NCBI RefSeq assembly: GCF_024746815.1
Contig: NZ_CP080525.1
Span: forward strand, 2,232,001 to 2,296,000
Length of the DNA: 64,000 bases
Reading direction: 5' to 3'
Source of the DNA: Mesorhizobium sp. AR07
GTDB taxonomy: Bacteria; Pseudomonadota; Alphaproteobacteria; Rhizobiales; Rhizobiaceae
The position numbers and the translations under genes are program-made. The notes below the pieces were generated by a model. That model was not told the DNA's origin, did not search any database, and worked only from the letters and a program-made list of their open reading frames with translations. This document shows positions 1 to 15,373 of this stretch, piece after piece (position 1 is the first letter of the stretch; each line of letters starts with the position of its first letter).

Positions 1-466
1 CGCGCATCGGTTCGGGACCGCTGGTAAAGATGTAACCGAGGATTGCCTGACCGGTCGCGGAGCCTGCCTCGGCCGCTTTGGCGGCAAAGCCGAGTGCTGC
101 CACGAAGTCTGGCTCACCAGGGGAGTCTTGTTCGAACAAGCGTTCCGATTCGGAGCCCTTGCCATCAGCTTCCGCTGTCGCCAATCCGGTCACGTAAAGT
201 GCTGCGAGGAGCGCCCGCGCATCGGCGCTCTCGTGGTTGGCCGCCCGCCGCAGCCAGCGCGTCCCTTCGGTGCGGCTCGGCGGCACGCCCGAGCCTTCGA
301 GATAGCAACGCGCGACCCGATACTCGGCCTCGGCGATCCCCGCGCGCGCGGCGATCGCCATGAGCGGAAAGGCTTCCGCGGATCTGCCGCTGTCAGACAA
401 CTGAATCGCCCGGCGCAATGCTGCCGCCGGGTTGGCGAAACCAGTCAGCCGATCCAGAATTGTCAT
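1..466 (-). CDS. Sel1/TPR-like repeat protein, 3' end outside window
   Basis: The visible 155 residues contain short alanine-rich helical repeats with the Sel1 pattern (A-x-W-x-R-A-A, A-x-A-x-L-A-x-L-Y). Examples are a repeat around residues 55-75 ending W-L-R-R-A-A and another starting G-F-A-A-K-A-A-E-A-G. Sel1 repeats are solenoid protein-protein interaction modules. The start ATG is preceded by a GGAGGAA sequence about 18 bases upstream. There is no obvious signal peptide, so the protein is probably cytoplasmic. It lies 48 bp downstream of the HlyD-type adaptor gene on the same strand and is likely the last visible member of the secretion operon, where it may act as a scaffold or accessory. 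The function is not known. The 3' end runs off the window. Confidence 0.7.
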   Translation of the reverse strand, partial: MTILDRLTGFANPAAALRRAIQLSDSGRSAEAFPLMAIAARAGIAEAEYRVARCYLEGSGVPPSRTEGTRWLRRAANHESADARALLAALYVTGLATAEADGKGSESERLFEQDSPGEPDFVAALGFAAKAAEAGSATGQAILGYIFTSGPEPMR

Positions 467-513
467 CGATACGAGCCCTTGATTCCTCCGTCTGTCGCTT
501 ATTGCGCCGGAAC

Positions 514-1920
514 CTACGGCTCCCGCATCGCTTCCTGGCCAATCGGGAGCATCGCGCCCAGAATGTATTTGAGCACCGTGCGCCGGCCGACCTTGACGTC
601 CGCAGTCACCGGCATGCCAGGGCTGACGGTGAAGCCGGCGGGTACTCCGTGCAGCGCGACCTGGTCTATGGAAATGCGCGTCCGATAGAACGGCCCGGCG
701 TCCGAAGGCAACATGGCCAGGGAGTTGTTCGGGTCGCGCGCTTGCTCCTGCGCTGAGAAGGAATCCGGACTGAGGGTCCGCACCGTACCGTGGGCGAGGC
801 CGTACTGCGAATACGGGAAGGTGTCGAACTTGATGACCACGGGATCACCGACGTGAACGAAGCCGCTGCTGCGGCCGACGATGTTTGTCTCGATCTCGAG
901 CGGCGCGTCGGCCGGCACCAGCGTGATCAACCGTTCGCCCGACTGCAGGACCGAGCCTACCGAGACCTTCGCCACCGACTGGACGATGGCGTCCGCTTCG
1001 CTCTTCAACTCGACCAACTGCTTGCGCAGCTTTGCCTTGTTGAGAAGTTCGCGGGCATCGGAGATCCGCGAGTTGGCCTCCGACAAGCTCTGTGAGACTT
1101 CCGCGCGCCAATTCTGGATATAGCCATCGCGTTCGGCGGCCACCGCCGCCTGCTGGCGCTTGGCGGCTTCCGATGTTTGCTCCGCATTGCCGAGCGATCG
1201 GGACATTTCCGCCGAGTTGTCCTCGGCGAGAAGGGTATTGAGGCGGCTCCCCACCTCTCTTGCTTCCAGCTGCTTGCGCATCTGCTCTATGGAGGCCGCG
1301 ACGGCAAGCCGCTGGCGGTAGCCGTCGGCGTCGGATTGTGAGCGCAAGATCACGGAACTGAGTTCGTCACGCTGCCGGTCAAAACTCTCGAGCTTGGCGT
1401 CGTAGACCGCCTTGCGCCGATCGAAGATCGACGCCTGCAGGGTCCAACTCGGGTCGAGACCGTCGTAGTTGAAGGTCTTGCCATCGGCTTCTGCCTTCAA
1501 CCGCGCCACTTCGGCTTCAAGCGTCGCGACCTGCGCCGCGAGTGCTGCGAGGTCGGCCGAGGCGAAGGTCGCATCAAGGCGGGCAAGCAATTGACCGGCT
1601 CGTACGCGCTGTCCTTCCCGCACCTCGATGGAACGGACGATCGCTGTCTCCAGCGGCTGTACAATTATGGTGGGCGACTGCGAGACCACCAGCCCTCTCG
1701 TCGTGACAACCTGATCGACCGGTATCAGTCCTGCCAGGGTGATCAAGGCGATGACCAAACTCGAAATGACCCAGACGATACCGCGCGCCGCGCGCGGAAT
1801 GGGCGCATTGGCGACCGCCGTCGACGGCCACTGGAACTCGAGAATCGCCGGTGTCGTCGGATCGCTCGTTTTCGTCCGACGCCAGCGGGCGGGGCGAATG
1901 GTGAGGGAGGTGCTACTCAT
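514..1920 (-). CDS. HlyD-family type I secretion membrane fusion protein
   Basis: This 468-residue protein has the layout of a type I secretion adaptor. A cytoplasmic N-terminus is followed by one membrane helix at about residues 47-67 (V-W-V-I-S-S-L-V-I-A-L). Next comes a lipoyl/barrel-sandwich half, a long alpha-helical hairpin of about 200 residues rich in A, E, Q, R and L, and a beta-barrel C-terminal domain with the conserved G-M-P-V-T-A-D-V-K-V-G stretch. In the family, HlyD spans the periplasm and links the inner-membrane ABC exporter to a TolC-type outer-membrane channel. It follows the ABC exporter gene by 106 bp on the same strand. No TolC gene is visible, so the channel is probably encoded elsewhere. 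The length is normal for the family. Confidence 0.93.
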   Translation of the reverse strand: MSSTSLTIRPARWRRTKTSDPTTPAILEFQWPSTAVANAPIPRAARGIVWVISSLVIALITLAGLIPVDQVVTTRGLVVSQSPTIIVQPLETAIVRSIEVREGQRVRAGQLLARLDATFASADLAALAAQVATLEAEVARLKAEADGKTFNYDGLDPSWTLQASIFDRRKAVYDAKLESFDRQRDELSSVILRSQSDADGYRQRLAVAASIEQMRKQLEAREVGSRLNTLLAEDNSAEMSRSLGNAEQTSEAAKRQQAAVAAERDGYIQNWRAEVSQSLSEANSRISDARELLNKAKLRKQLVELKSEADAIVQSVAKVSVGSVLQSGERLITLVPADAPLEIETNIVGRSSGFVHVGDPVVIKFDTFPYSQYGLAHGTVRTLSPDSFSAQEQARDPNNSLAMLPSDAGPFYRTRISIDQVALHGVPAGFTVSPGMPVTADVKVGRRTVLKYILGAMLPIGQEAMREP

Positions 1921-2026
1921 GGCTTACCGACCCGAAGTACAGGTGGCCTTTGTTGACTCGGACCATTCAATCCCATCCATTCCACCCTCAGCATGCGCCG
2001 ATACGCTTTTCGGCCGCACGACATCG

Positions 2027-4333
2027 TCAAATCAACCGCGGCGGAACGGCTACCGGGCGGCCGTGATGGCCATCGAGGTGTCGGTTCTGCTGCGACCACA
2101 ACTGGCGATAGAGCGCACATCGTTCGAGCAGGATCGCGTGCGGTGCGACGTCGAGGACCTTGCCCTGCTCCATGACCAGGATCTGGTCGCACTCGGTCAG
2201 CGAGGACAACCGATGCGAAACGATGATCATCGTGCGCCCGCGGGCGATGCGCATGAGGTTGGCGCTGACAACCGCCTCGCTCTCTGGGTCGAGTGCGCTG
2301 GTCGCTTCGTCGAGGATGAGGATCGTCGGATCGTGGATGAGGGCGCGCGCGATCGCCAGCCGTTGCTTTTGACCGCCCGACAAGTTGGGCGAACCTTCCT
2401 CGATGTAGGTGTCATAGCCATTCGGCATTCGCTCGATAAATTCTTCGGCGCCGGCCAGATGCGCGGCACGCATGGCGTCGGAAAGCGTCAGGCCTGCGCG
2501 CCCGGCGATGATGTTGTCGCGGATCGACCCGCGGAACAGGAAATTGTCCTGCAGCACCACGCCGAGCCCCTGGCGAAGGTGGCGAAGGTTGATTTCCTTG
2601 AGGTCGACGCCGTCCAGTTTGAGGAAGCCGCTGTAATCGCGATTGATCCCCTGCAGGAGACGCGCGATCGTCGATTTTCCCGAGCCGCTGCGCCCGACAA
2701 TGCCGAACATGGTGCCTGCCGGAATGTTGAAGCTGACCCGGTCGAGCGCGGGCGTCTTGGTGCCGATATAGCTAAAGGTCAAATCGCTGAACGTGACCTC
2801 GCCGACGAGCCTTGGACTCAAGCCGAGGGAATTCGAACTGCTCTCCAGCGGCCGGTTAAGGACCGACGCCGCCTCGCCGATCGCCGCGCCGACTTCCTCG
2901 TAATCTTCGATCAGCCGCGCCAGCCCGACCAGCGGTTGCGCGACGCGCTGGGAGATCATCATGAAGGCGAACAGGCCGCCGACCATGTAACCAGAAGTAT
3001 CGTTCATCGCGAGATAGGCGCCGATCAGCATTGTGCCGAGCACCATCACCCGTTCGACCGGCGTAACCAGGGTCTGCGGCCAACTGGCGAACTGCCCGAA
3101 CGCGAGACGCGCCCTTCCCGCTTCCGCCACTTGCTCGTCCCAAAGCGCCTTGCGTTGCGGCTCGAGACCTAGCGCCTTTACCGTCTTGATGCCGACGACT
3201 GTTTCGCTGAGCGCCGCCGACTTCGACGTCTCGGCGTTGATCACCCGCTGGTACCTCCGGCGCAGCGGCCTGAGGAAGGCGAGGATGATCAGCACGATTA
3301 CGCCCGCGCATGCAAGCACGATCCAGGCGAGCTTGGCGTTGATGTAGAACATCACCGGTACCAGCACGCAGAGCGTGATCAGATCGAGGAATGTACTGAG
3401 GAGTTTGCCGGTCAGGAATTCGCGGATGCGATAGACCTGGGCGAGATGGTACATTGTCTCGCCGGCCGGATGACGCTCGAAATAATCGAGCGGTAGGCGC
3501 AGGAGCCGGCTGAAAACGTGCAGTTGCAGCTTTGTGTCCAGACGAGCTCCAACCACGTTGATGATCAGTCGCCGCGCGTGTCCGAGCAGCGTCTCGTAGG
3601 CGAAGACCACGGCGATTATGGCCGACAAGAGCAACAGCGTCGAGACGCTGTTGAACTGCAGCACCTTGTTGACCACCGTCATGACGATGAGCGGCGGCAG
3701 GATGGTAAGGACGCTGAGCGTGAACGAGGCAATGGCGACGTCGCGCAGGGGCCGGCTTTCGTGCCGCACCAGTTCGACGAGCCAGCGAAGGGTGAAAGGC
3801 GCATCCGCCGCAACATAGGATCGCGCCTGTCGCAGCAGCACCGCCTCGCCCGTCCACACCTGCGACAGCCGCAGCTCGTCGATCGCGGTGGCTTGGCCGT
3901 CATCAGGCGCGTCCGCGCTTTTGAGGAAGACGACGTTGCGCTCGGCACTCGCCCCGGTGAGGATACCTGCTCCGCCATCGCTGAACAGCAGAACGACTGG
4001 TCCGGTATCCTGGAAGCGCAAGAGGTGGGACCAGCGAATGCGGACGGCGCGAGACCACATACCGCCGTTCTGCGCCCACTCGGACAGGTCACTGGCGGTT
4101 GGAATCGAGCTTGCGCTCGCTGCCCTGAATTCGTTCGGGTCGAGTTCGACCCCGTGATAGCGGGCGACCCGCAGCATGGCCTTGAGACGCGGCCCGACCT
4201 GGTCAAACTCGGCGGGACCACCGGGAATCCGCCCCATTTCGCTATTTTCGCCGACCTTGCCGGTCGCGTCGGCTTCGATGCCGGCGCGGATCGGCACCGG
4301 CTGGATTTCGGCATTCAGAGGGATGTTCACCAT
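2027..4333 (-). CDS. HlyB-type type I secretion ABC exporter with degenerate C39-like domain
   Basis: This 768-residue fused permease-ATPase has an N-terminal domain (about residues 45-165) related to peptidase C39. The catalytic cysteine position is not kept: the segment reads L-K-A-M-L-R-V-A-R-Y-H-G. It should therefore be a substrate-docking C39-like domain, as in HlyB, and not a leader peptidase. Six membrane helices follow at about residues 190-470. The nucleotide-binding domain has Walker A G-R-S-G-S-G-K-S-T near residue 550, the signature L-S-G-G-Q-K-Q-R near 653, and Walker B I-L-I-L-D-E-A-T near 670. The start ATG has a good upstream GGAAGGGAAG. The gene lies between the giant collagen-like gene and the HlyD gene. 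The likely cargo is one or both DUF4347 proteins encoded upstream. Confidence 0.94.
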   Translation of the reverse strand: MVNIPLNAEIQPVPIRAGIEADATGKVGENSEMGRIPGGPAEFDQVGPRLKAMLRVARYHGVELDPNEFRAASASSIPTASDLSEWAQNGGMWSRAVRIRWSHLLRFQDTGPVVLLFSDGGAGILTGASAERNVVFLKSADAPDDGQATAIDELRLSQVWTGEAVLLRQARSYVAADAPFTLRWLVELVRHESRPLRDVAIASFTLSVLTILPPLIVMTVVNKVLQFNSVSTLLLLSAIIAVVFAYETLLGHARRLIINVVGARLDTKLQLHVFSRLLRLPLDYFERHPAGETMYHLAQVYRIREFLTGKLLSTFLDLITLCVLVPVMFYINAKLAWIVLACAGVIVLIILAFLRPLRRRYQRVINAETSKSAALSETVVGIKTVKALGLEPQRKALWDEQVAEAGRARLAFGQFASWPQTLVTPVERVMVLGTMLIGAYLAMNDTSGYMVGGLFAFMMISQRVAQPLVGLARLIEDYEEVGAAIGEAASVLNRPLESSSNSLGLSPRLVGEVTFSDLTFSYIGTKTPALDRVSFNIPAGTMFGIVGRSGSGKSTIARLLQGINRDYSGFLKLDGVDLKEINLRHLRQGLGVVLQDNFLFRGSIRDNIIAGRAGLTLSDAMRAAHLAGAEEFIERMPNGYDTYIEEGSPNLSGGQKQRLAIARALIHDPTILILDEATSALDPESEAVVSANLMRIARGRTMIIVSHRLSSLTECDQILVMEQGKVLDVAPHAILLERCALYRQLWSQQNRHLDGHHGRPVAVPPRLI

Positions 4334-4387
4334 GGACTTCCCTTCCGATACGCAGGCGTCAGGTCAACAATGCCCCGGGCGGACCGT

Positions 4388-4410
4388 CGCCGCCGGGATT
4401 TCCGGCGGCG
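4388..4410 (-). promoter_or_regulatory. Perfect 9-bp GC-rich hairpin between substrate gene and exporter gene
   Basis: CGCCGCCGG, a 5-base loop, then CCGGCGGCG forms a perfect stem. It lies in the 227-bp gap after the collagen-like gene and 55 bp before the exporter start. No run of T follows on the minus strand, so it is not a classical intrinsic terminator. A hairpin here could stabilise the substrate mRNA 3' end or reduce read-through, giving more substrate than exporter. That role is inference. The rest of the gap holds no credible ORF. Confidence 0.5.
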
Positions 4411-4560
4411 CTGAATATATCCCGAGCTGGTCGGCCGCACGAGCCCCTTGCCCATTTGGCGATGGCGAACGCGCAGGCCTTGCTTGCCCGCAAAGCCCGC
4501 GCGCCCGTTTCTCAGCCTTGGACCGGTTTCCATCATGGTCTGTCCGGTCACCATTCCTGC

Positions 4561-11112
<6,552 letters not shown>

Positions 11113-11177
11113 TCAAGGCGTAGCGGCACGCAGGCCTGGCCGGCGTGGCCACGGGAGAAGGCATGGAGGTTGGGCGG

Positions 11178-11981
11178 TCATCTTCCGGATGGCCCAACGG
11201 CGCCGCTCGGACGATCAGCAACGGGTTTGCCCACACTGAGGAAACTGGAGGCCTGAAAATTCCCGCCGTCGTCAAACGTACCGATCGCAAGAGTGGCGAC
11301 GGTACCTGGAACCCTGACGGTGAAAGCGACGGATTGGCTGTGCTTGGCAGCGTTGGGAAGAACGATCTGGCCTACGATCGCGCTTTTGGCGGTATCCAAA
11401 ATAAAGTAATTTACGTTCCCGGTCGTATTGCCGATCGGCAAAATGCCCGTGACGGTGACTTCAATGGCCGCTAGCACTGCTGCGTAGCTCATCATACCCT
11501 CCTTTGTCAGCGGCGGCAGCGCCGCGGCGTGTCCTGTTCGCACCCTTAGTTTCCAGTCGCCGCCGAGCGTCCGCGACCCAATGAGGCCAGTCGCAGCCGC
11601 AACCGACGCTCGAGTTGCGCGCGACAGCCCATCCGCGAAGCATGGCCCCGCGGCGCCGACGCCCACGTCACAACTCCACAGCCGCAGGTCGCCAGTAGGA
11701 CCGAGCGCCTGGCCGATAACGGCGAGGTCGGCCGCATCGTCCTGCAGCGTCTCGGTCGCCCACTCTCCGGCCGCGAAGCTCACCCTCCCGGGTGCGCCGT
11801 GCGCGATGACGTGCACCGCGTCGAGGCCGCCGCGATCTTCGAGCGCAACCGCCATCTGCCGTGCCGGCGGCGCCCTCCGGTCGAGAACGATCGCCTCGAC
11901 CTCCGGCCTCAGGTTTCGCAGGATCGTGTCGAGATCGGATACCGCGGAATCGACGAAAAGGAGTTCGGAGGCGCGGGCCAC
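11178..11981 (-). CDS. Short DUF4347 protein, paralogue of the N-terminus of the collagen-like protein
   Basis: The 267-residue product starts at GTG 11981, preceded by AGGAT at proper spacing. The same reading frame stays open upstream to 12329, but that part is not conserved. Residues 1-170 match the DUF4347 domain of the neighbouring giant protein almost position by position, including L-R-N-(L/V)-[14 protein letters not shown] (H61) and L-R-L-W-S-C (C104). A beta-rich segment like that of the giant protein follows. The protein then ends in P-S-G-A-V-G-P-S-G-R with no collagen repeat. It could be a separate small cargo, a partner of the giant protein, or a copy that lost its repeat. The gene is first in the minus-strand run and ends 95 bp before the giant gene. 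Confidence 0.82.
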   Translation of the reverse strand: MARASELLFVDSAVSDLDTILRNLRPEVEAIVLDRRAPPARQMAVALEDRGGLDAVHVIAHGAPGRVSFAAGEWATETLQDDAADLAVIGQALGPTGDLRLWSCDVGVGAAGPCFADGLSRATRASVAAATGLIGSRTLGGDWKLRVRTGHAAALPPLTKEGMMSYAAVLAAIEVTVTGILPIGNTTGNVNYFILDTAKSAIVGQIVLPNAAKHSQSVAFTVRVPGTVATLAIGTFDDGGNFQASSFLSVGKPVADRPSGAVGPSGR

Positions 11982-12662
11982 GGTGAGATCCTGTCGGTTC
12001 CGATTGGGTTCAAACTGAAAGCACCCGCCGGCAACGCTTGGCGTGGCTGGGTCGAGCGGGCGGGCAGACTCCGCACGGCTAACGGCGCCGTGGGATCGAA
12101 CAGCGCCGCATTCGTTTTCGTGGAGATCATCATCGAAACAGGGAACCCGCAGTGGCTTGTCGGATGTGGCGGCCAAGGACGGATGCCGACCGATCCGCGT
12201 GTCCGAGCGATCGGTAACGGCGTCGTGGCGATCCTTCCCAGTACTTGGCTGCAAATTGATCTTGCGCCTATCGAACCCGAGGGCTGCATCACAGCTCCGC
12301 CGGTCGGCAGGCGATAACATCCGTCCCACTACTCAATCCCTCCCCGGGTCACGCCGATGGCTCGGCGCCAGCTCGTCAGGAAACTCCGGAAAGAGAAATC
12401 CGTCGTCATTCAAACGAATGACGTGCAGCAACGCGGCATCCGCGAAAATCGAGGTCGTCATCGCTAGGCTGCTGGCTTGCCGAGGATGGCTGCGAGCCTG
12501 ACCGCGTTACGCGCCAGCACGCCGGATTCCTCGCCAAGGCGGCGGCGTGACGATTGCTACGGCGACCTGCTCAATCTTGACGGCAGCCCGCAAATGGCGG
12601 TGAAGTAAGGTAAGGGAGGCGGCACTTAGCCGACAGTCACATTGAGAGCCGACAATCCGCAG
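11982..12662 (+). other. Gene-free stretch upstream of the secretion operon
   Basis: No convincing gene was found in this 680-bp gap between the minus-strand secretion genes and the plus-strand glycosyltransferase region. Part of it keeps the DUF4347 frame open on the minus strand, but without a recognisable domain. It should hold the promoter of the secretion operon. The only clear structure is the palindrome at 12404-12423. Confidence 0.5.
12404..12423. promoter_or_regulatory. Perfect 8-bp inverted repeat with AAAC loop
   Basis: CGTCATTC-AAAC-GAATGACG is a perfect inverted repeat about 420 bp upstream of the first secretion-operon gene and 240 bp upstream of the glycosyltransferase fragment. 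No T-run follows on either strand. It may be a regulator-binding site or an RNA hairpin. The role is unknown. Confidence 0.4.
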
Positions 12663-12917
12663 ATGACAAACGGCAAGCGCCTCTGCCTCAACATGATCGT
12701 GAAGAACGAGATGGCAAACCTGCAGCGCGGTCTCGGCGCGGTCGTCGACCATATCGACTGCTGGGTCATAGGCTATACCGGCTCGACCGATGGTATCCCG
12801 GATTTCATCAAATCGTTCTTCGCCGCCCGCAACCTGCCGGGCGAGTTGCATGAGTTCCCCTTCCACAATTTCGAGCAGGCGCGTAGCAAACACCGCTCCG
12901 CTGAGGCATTAGCATGA
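12663..12917 (+). pseudogene. N-terminal fragment of a family 2 glycosyltransferase
   Basis: The 84-residue reading frame begins like a GT2 family glycosyltransferase (R-L-C-L-N-M-I-V-K-N-E, then I-G-Y-T-G-S-T-D-G). The family usually has D-T-G-S-T-D-G-T here. The first Asp has become Tyr and the last Thr has become Ile, so the nucleotide-sugar site is damaged. Similarity stops after F-E-Q-A-R, where the family continues with N-E-A-L. The last codons overlap the next gene's ATG by 4 bp. It is best read as the remnant of a duplicated glycosyltransferase whose start became fused upstream of the intact one. Confidence 0.7.
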
Positions 12918-15373
12918 GCACCATCGGCCTATGCATGATCGTCAAGAACGAGGCGAAGGTCATCCTGCTATGCCTCGCCAGCGTGCTTCCCCTTGTCGAT
13001 TATGTGCTCATCGTCGACACAGGTTCCGAGGACGGCACGCAAGAACTCATCCGTGGCTTCCTCGCCGCTCACAATGTCCAGGGCGCTGTCATTGACGAGC
13101 CGTGGCGGGACTTCGCATACAACCGTACCTTCGCCCTTGACCGGTTGCGAGAGGTCGAGACTGTCGACTATGCGATGATCATCGACGCGGACGATGTCCT
13201 GATCCGGGACCCCACCTTCGATCCAGTCGCATTCAAGTCGCAGATGGAACACGATTTATACGACGTTGAAGTGTCTCATGGCGGCATTTCGTTTTATCGC
13301 CCTCAGATCTGTCGGAACCGACTGACCTTCTCCTTCAAGGGCGTACTGCATGAGTATCTCGAGGCCCCTCCCGGCCCTATCACACGCCAGACTGCCAGGG
13401 GTTTCAGTGTAGCAACGGGACATGGAGGAGCGCGCAGTCAAAATCCACGAAAGTACCAGGACGACGCGGCCGTTCTTGAAAATGCACTTGCCACGGAGAC
13501 CGACCCCTTCCTTGTTTCGCGATACACTTTCTATTTGGCGCAGAGCCACAGGGATTCCGATGAACGGGAAAAATCACTAGCGAACTATCTGAAGCGCGCC
13601 GATCTGGGTTTTTGGGACGAGGAGGTCTATGTCAGCCTGCTCGAGGCGGGCAACCTCATGGCAGCGCTGGGACGGCCATTCGACGAGGTCATTGCCGCCT
13701 TTGAGCGTGCGGCGCAGATCGTTCCCGCCCGCGCGGAGGCTCTTCACGCCGCGAGCCTCTATTGCCGCAACAAGGGCCGGAATGCGGAAGGAACCGAATT
13801 TGCGCGTCGAGGACTCGACCTTGCCCAACCCGCCGGACTTTTCATACAGCCCTGGGTCTACGATTACGGACTGCTCGACGAGTTTGCTGTCAATGCCTAC
13901 TGGACAGGCGCTTACCGGGAATCGCTCGACGCCTGTCTGAAATTGCTCGCGACCGAAAAATTGCCGGCGGAAATGGCGAAGCGTGTGGTGGCCAACGCGC
14001 GTTTCGCAACCGACAAGCTTCCGGTTCATGAGCCGCCGAAACTCGGGGCGTTCGGGACCGAGAGCTTGATCGATCAGCACAAGCTTGTCCGGCAGCGTTC
14101 GTTCCGGTCGCGCATGAAGGGCACGCCACGCATCCTTGTCGCAATCCTGGCGAAGCAGAAGGAGCCGGCTCTGCCGCTTTACCTCGAGTGCATCGAGGCG
14201 CTCGACTACCCGAAAGCGTCGATCGTCCTGTACATCAGGACAAACAACAACACCGACAGGACCGAGCACATATTGCGCGAATGGGTGGATCGTGTGGGCC
14301 ACCTCTATGCGGCGGTTGAATTCGATGCCTCCGACGTGGTCGATAGAGTCGAGCAGTTTGGCGAACACGAATGGAACGAGACACGCTTCAGGGTGCTTGG
14401 CCGAATCCGCAACATAAGTTTGCGGAAAACTCTTGAGCACGGCTGCGATTTCTATTTCGTTGTCGACGTCGACAATTTCGTGCGGCCGGCCACGCTGCGA
14501 GAGCTTGTTGCGCTCGACTTGCCAATCGTCGCACCCCTGCTTCGCTCTATCTCGCCCGGCCAATACTATTCGAACTACCACGCTGAGGTCGATGCGAACG
14601 GCTACTATATGCAGTGCGATCAATATGGATGGGTGCTCAACCGCCACGTGCGCGGCATTATCGAGATGCCGCTCGTGCACTGCACCTATCTAGTCCGCGC
14701 CGACGTGCTGACCGAACTGACATACGAGGACGGCACATCGCGGTACGAGTACGTCATCTTTGCCGACAGCGCCAGGAAGGCCGGCGTCGTCCAGTATATG
14801 GATAACCGACAAGTCTATGGCTACATCACCTTCGGCGATGGCCAATACCATGTGAGTGACGGGATCGAGCGCGCTCGATCCCTGTTGCACGGTGCGGGCG
14901 ACACCCCCGCATTCACTGGCGCCACGTCCTCTGTCTCCGGGCCGGCGCCAGTTCGACCTGTCGAGCCGACGGGTTCGCCGAAAATTCACCTGATAAACCT
15001 CGACCGCAGCGTCGAGCGCTGGGCCAAATATCGAGATAGGAACCCCCATCTGGCGAACAATACAATTCGTGTATCGGCCGTCGACGGAGCGTCCATCGAT
15101 AGGTCGGCCTTACAAGCCTTGGTAGACGATGGAGTGATTGCCGATGATTGCGGGTATCTTCCGGGCGCCTTGGGATGTGCTCTATCCCACATCAATTTGT
15201 GGAAATTAGCGGTAGCCGAGAATCGACCAGTTACGATTTTCGAAGACGACGTTTATTCATCATTTAATTTTGTCGACGAGTCGAGAAGTATTCTATCCAA
15301 GGCCCCACAGGACTGGGATATAGTAAAATGGGGATTTAATTTTGATCCCTTGTTTTTGTGGGTTGAACCTTGA
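12914..15373 (+). CDS. Multidomain glycosyltransferase: GT2 + TPR-like + COLGALT-like domain + GT25 (3' end frameshifted)
   Basis: The uninterrupted frame gives 819 residues. Residues 1-215 are a GT2 fold with C-M-I-V-K-N-E, V-D-T-G-S-E-D-G-T and a D-A-D-D motif at 91-94. Residues 215-390 are helical and TPR-like. Residues 404-665 form a second glycosyltransferase domain starting P-R-I-L-V-A-I-L-A-K, with V-V-D-V-D-N near 516-521 and I-V-A-P-L-L. Residues 689 onward are GT25 (I-H-L-I-N-L-D-R-S, G-C-A-L-S-H, F-E-D-D near 776-779). The order of the last two domains, and motifs such as L-R-E-W, V-A-P-M/L-L and the E-D-D, match what I recall of animal procollagen galactosyltransferase (COLGALT/GLT25D). 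It acts in the cytoplasm, probably on a protein acceptor. The collagen-like gene is 1.8 kb away on the other strand. A one-base insertion near 15365 stops the frame inside GT25. Confidence 0.82.
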   Translation: MSTIGLCMIVKNEAKVILLCLASVLPLVDYVLIVDTGSEDGTQELIRGFLAAHNVQGAVIDEPWRDFAYNRTFALDRLREVETVDYAMIIDADDVLIRDPTFDPVAFKSQMEHDLYDVEVSHGGISFYRPQICRNRLTFSFKGVLHEYLEAPPGPITRQTARGFSVATGHGGARSQNPRKYQDDAAVLENALATETDPFLVSRYTFYLAQSHRDSDEREKSLANYLKRADLGFWDEEVYVSLLEAGNLMAALGRPFDEVIAAFERAAQIVPARAEALHAASLYCRNKGRNAEGTEFARRGLDLAQPAGLFIQPWVYDYGLLDEFAVNAYWTGAYRESLDACLKLLATEKLPAEMAKRVVANARFATDKLPVHEPPKLGAFGTESLIDQHKLVRQRSFRSRMKGTPRILVAILAKQKEPALPLYLECIEALDYPKASIVLYIRTNNNTDRTEHILREWVDRVGHLYAAVEFDASDVVDRVEQFGEHEWNETRFRVLGRIRNISLRKTLEHGCDFYFVVDVDNFVRPATLRELVALDLPIVAPLLRSISPGQYYSNYHAEVDANGYYMQCDQYGWVLNRHVRGIIEMPLVHCTYLVRADVLTELTYEDGTSRYEYVIFADSARKAGVVQYMDNRQVYGYITFGDGQYHVSDGIERARSLLHGAGDTPAFTGATSSVSGPAPVRPVEPTGSPKIHLINLDRSVERWAKYRDRNPHLANNTIRVSAVDGASIDRSALQALVDDGVIADDCGYLPGALGCALSHINLWKLAVAENRPVTIFEDDVYSSFNFVDESRSILSKAPQDWDIVKWGFNFDPLFLWVEP

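Noticed and set aside
2027..4333. Bacteriocin exporter with active C39 leader peptidase
   Set aside because: The catalytic Cys of C39 is missing and no double-glycine leader peptide gene is seen.
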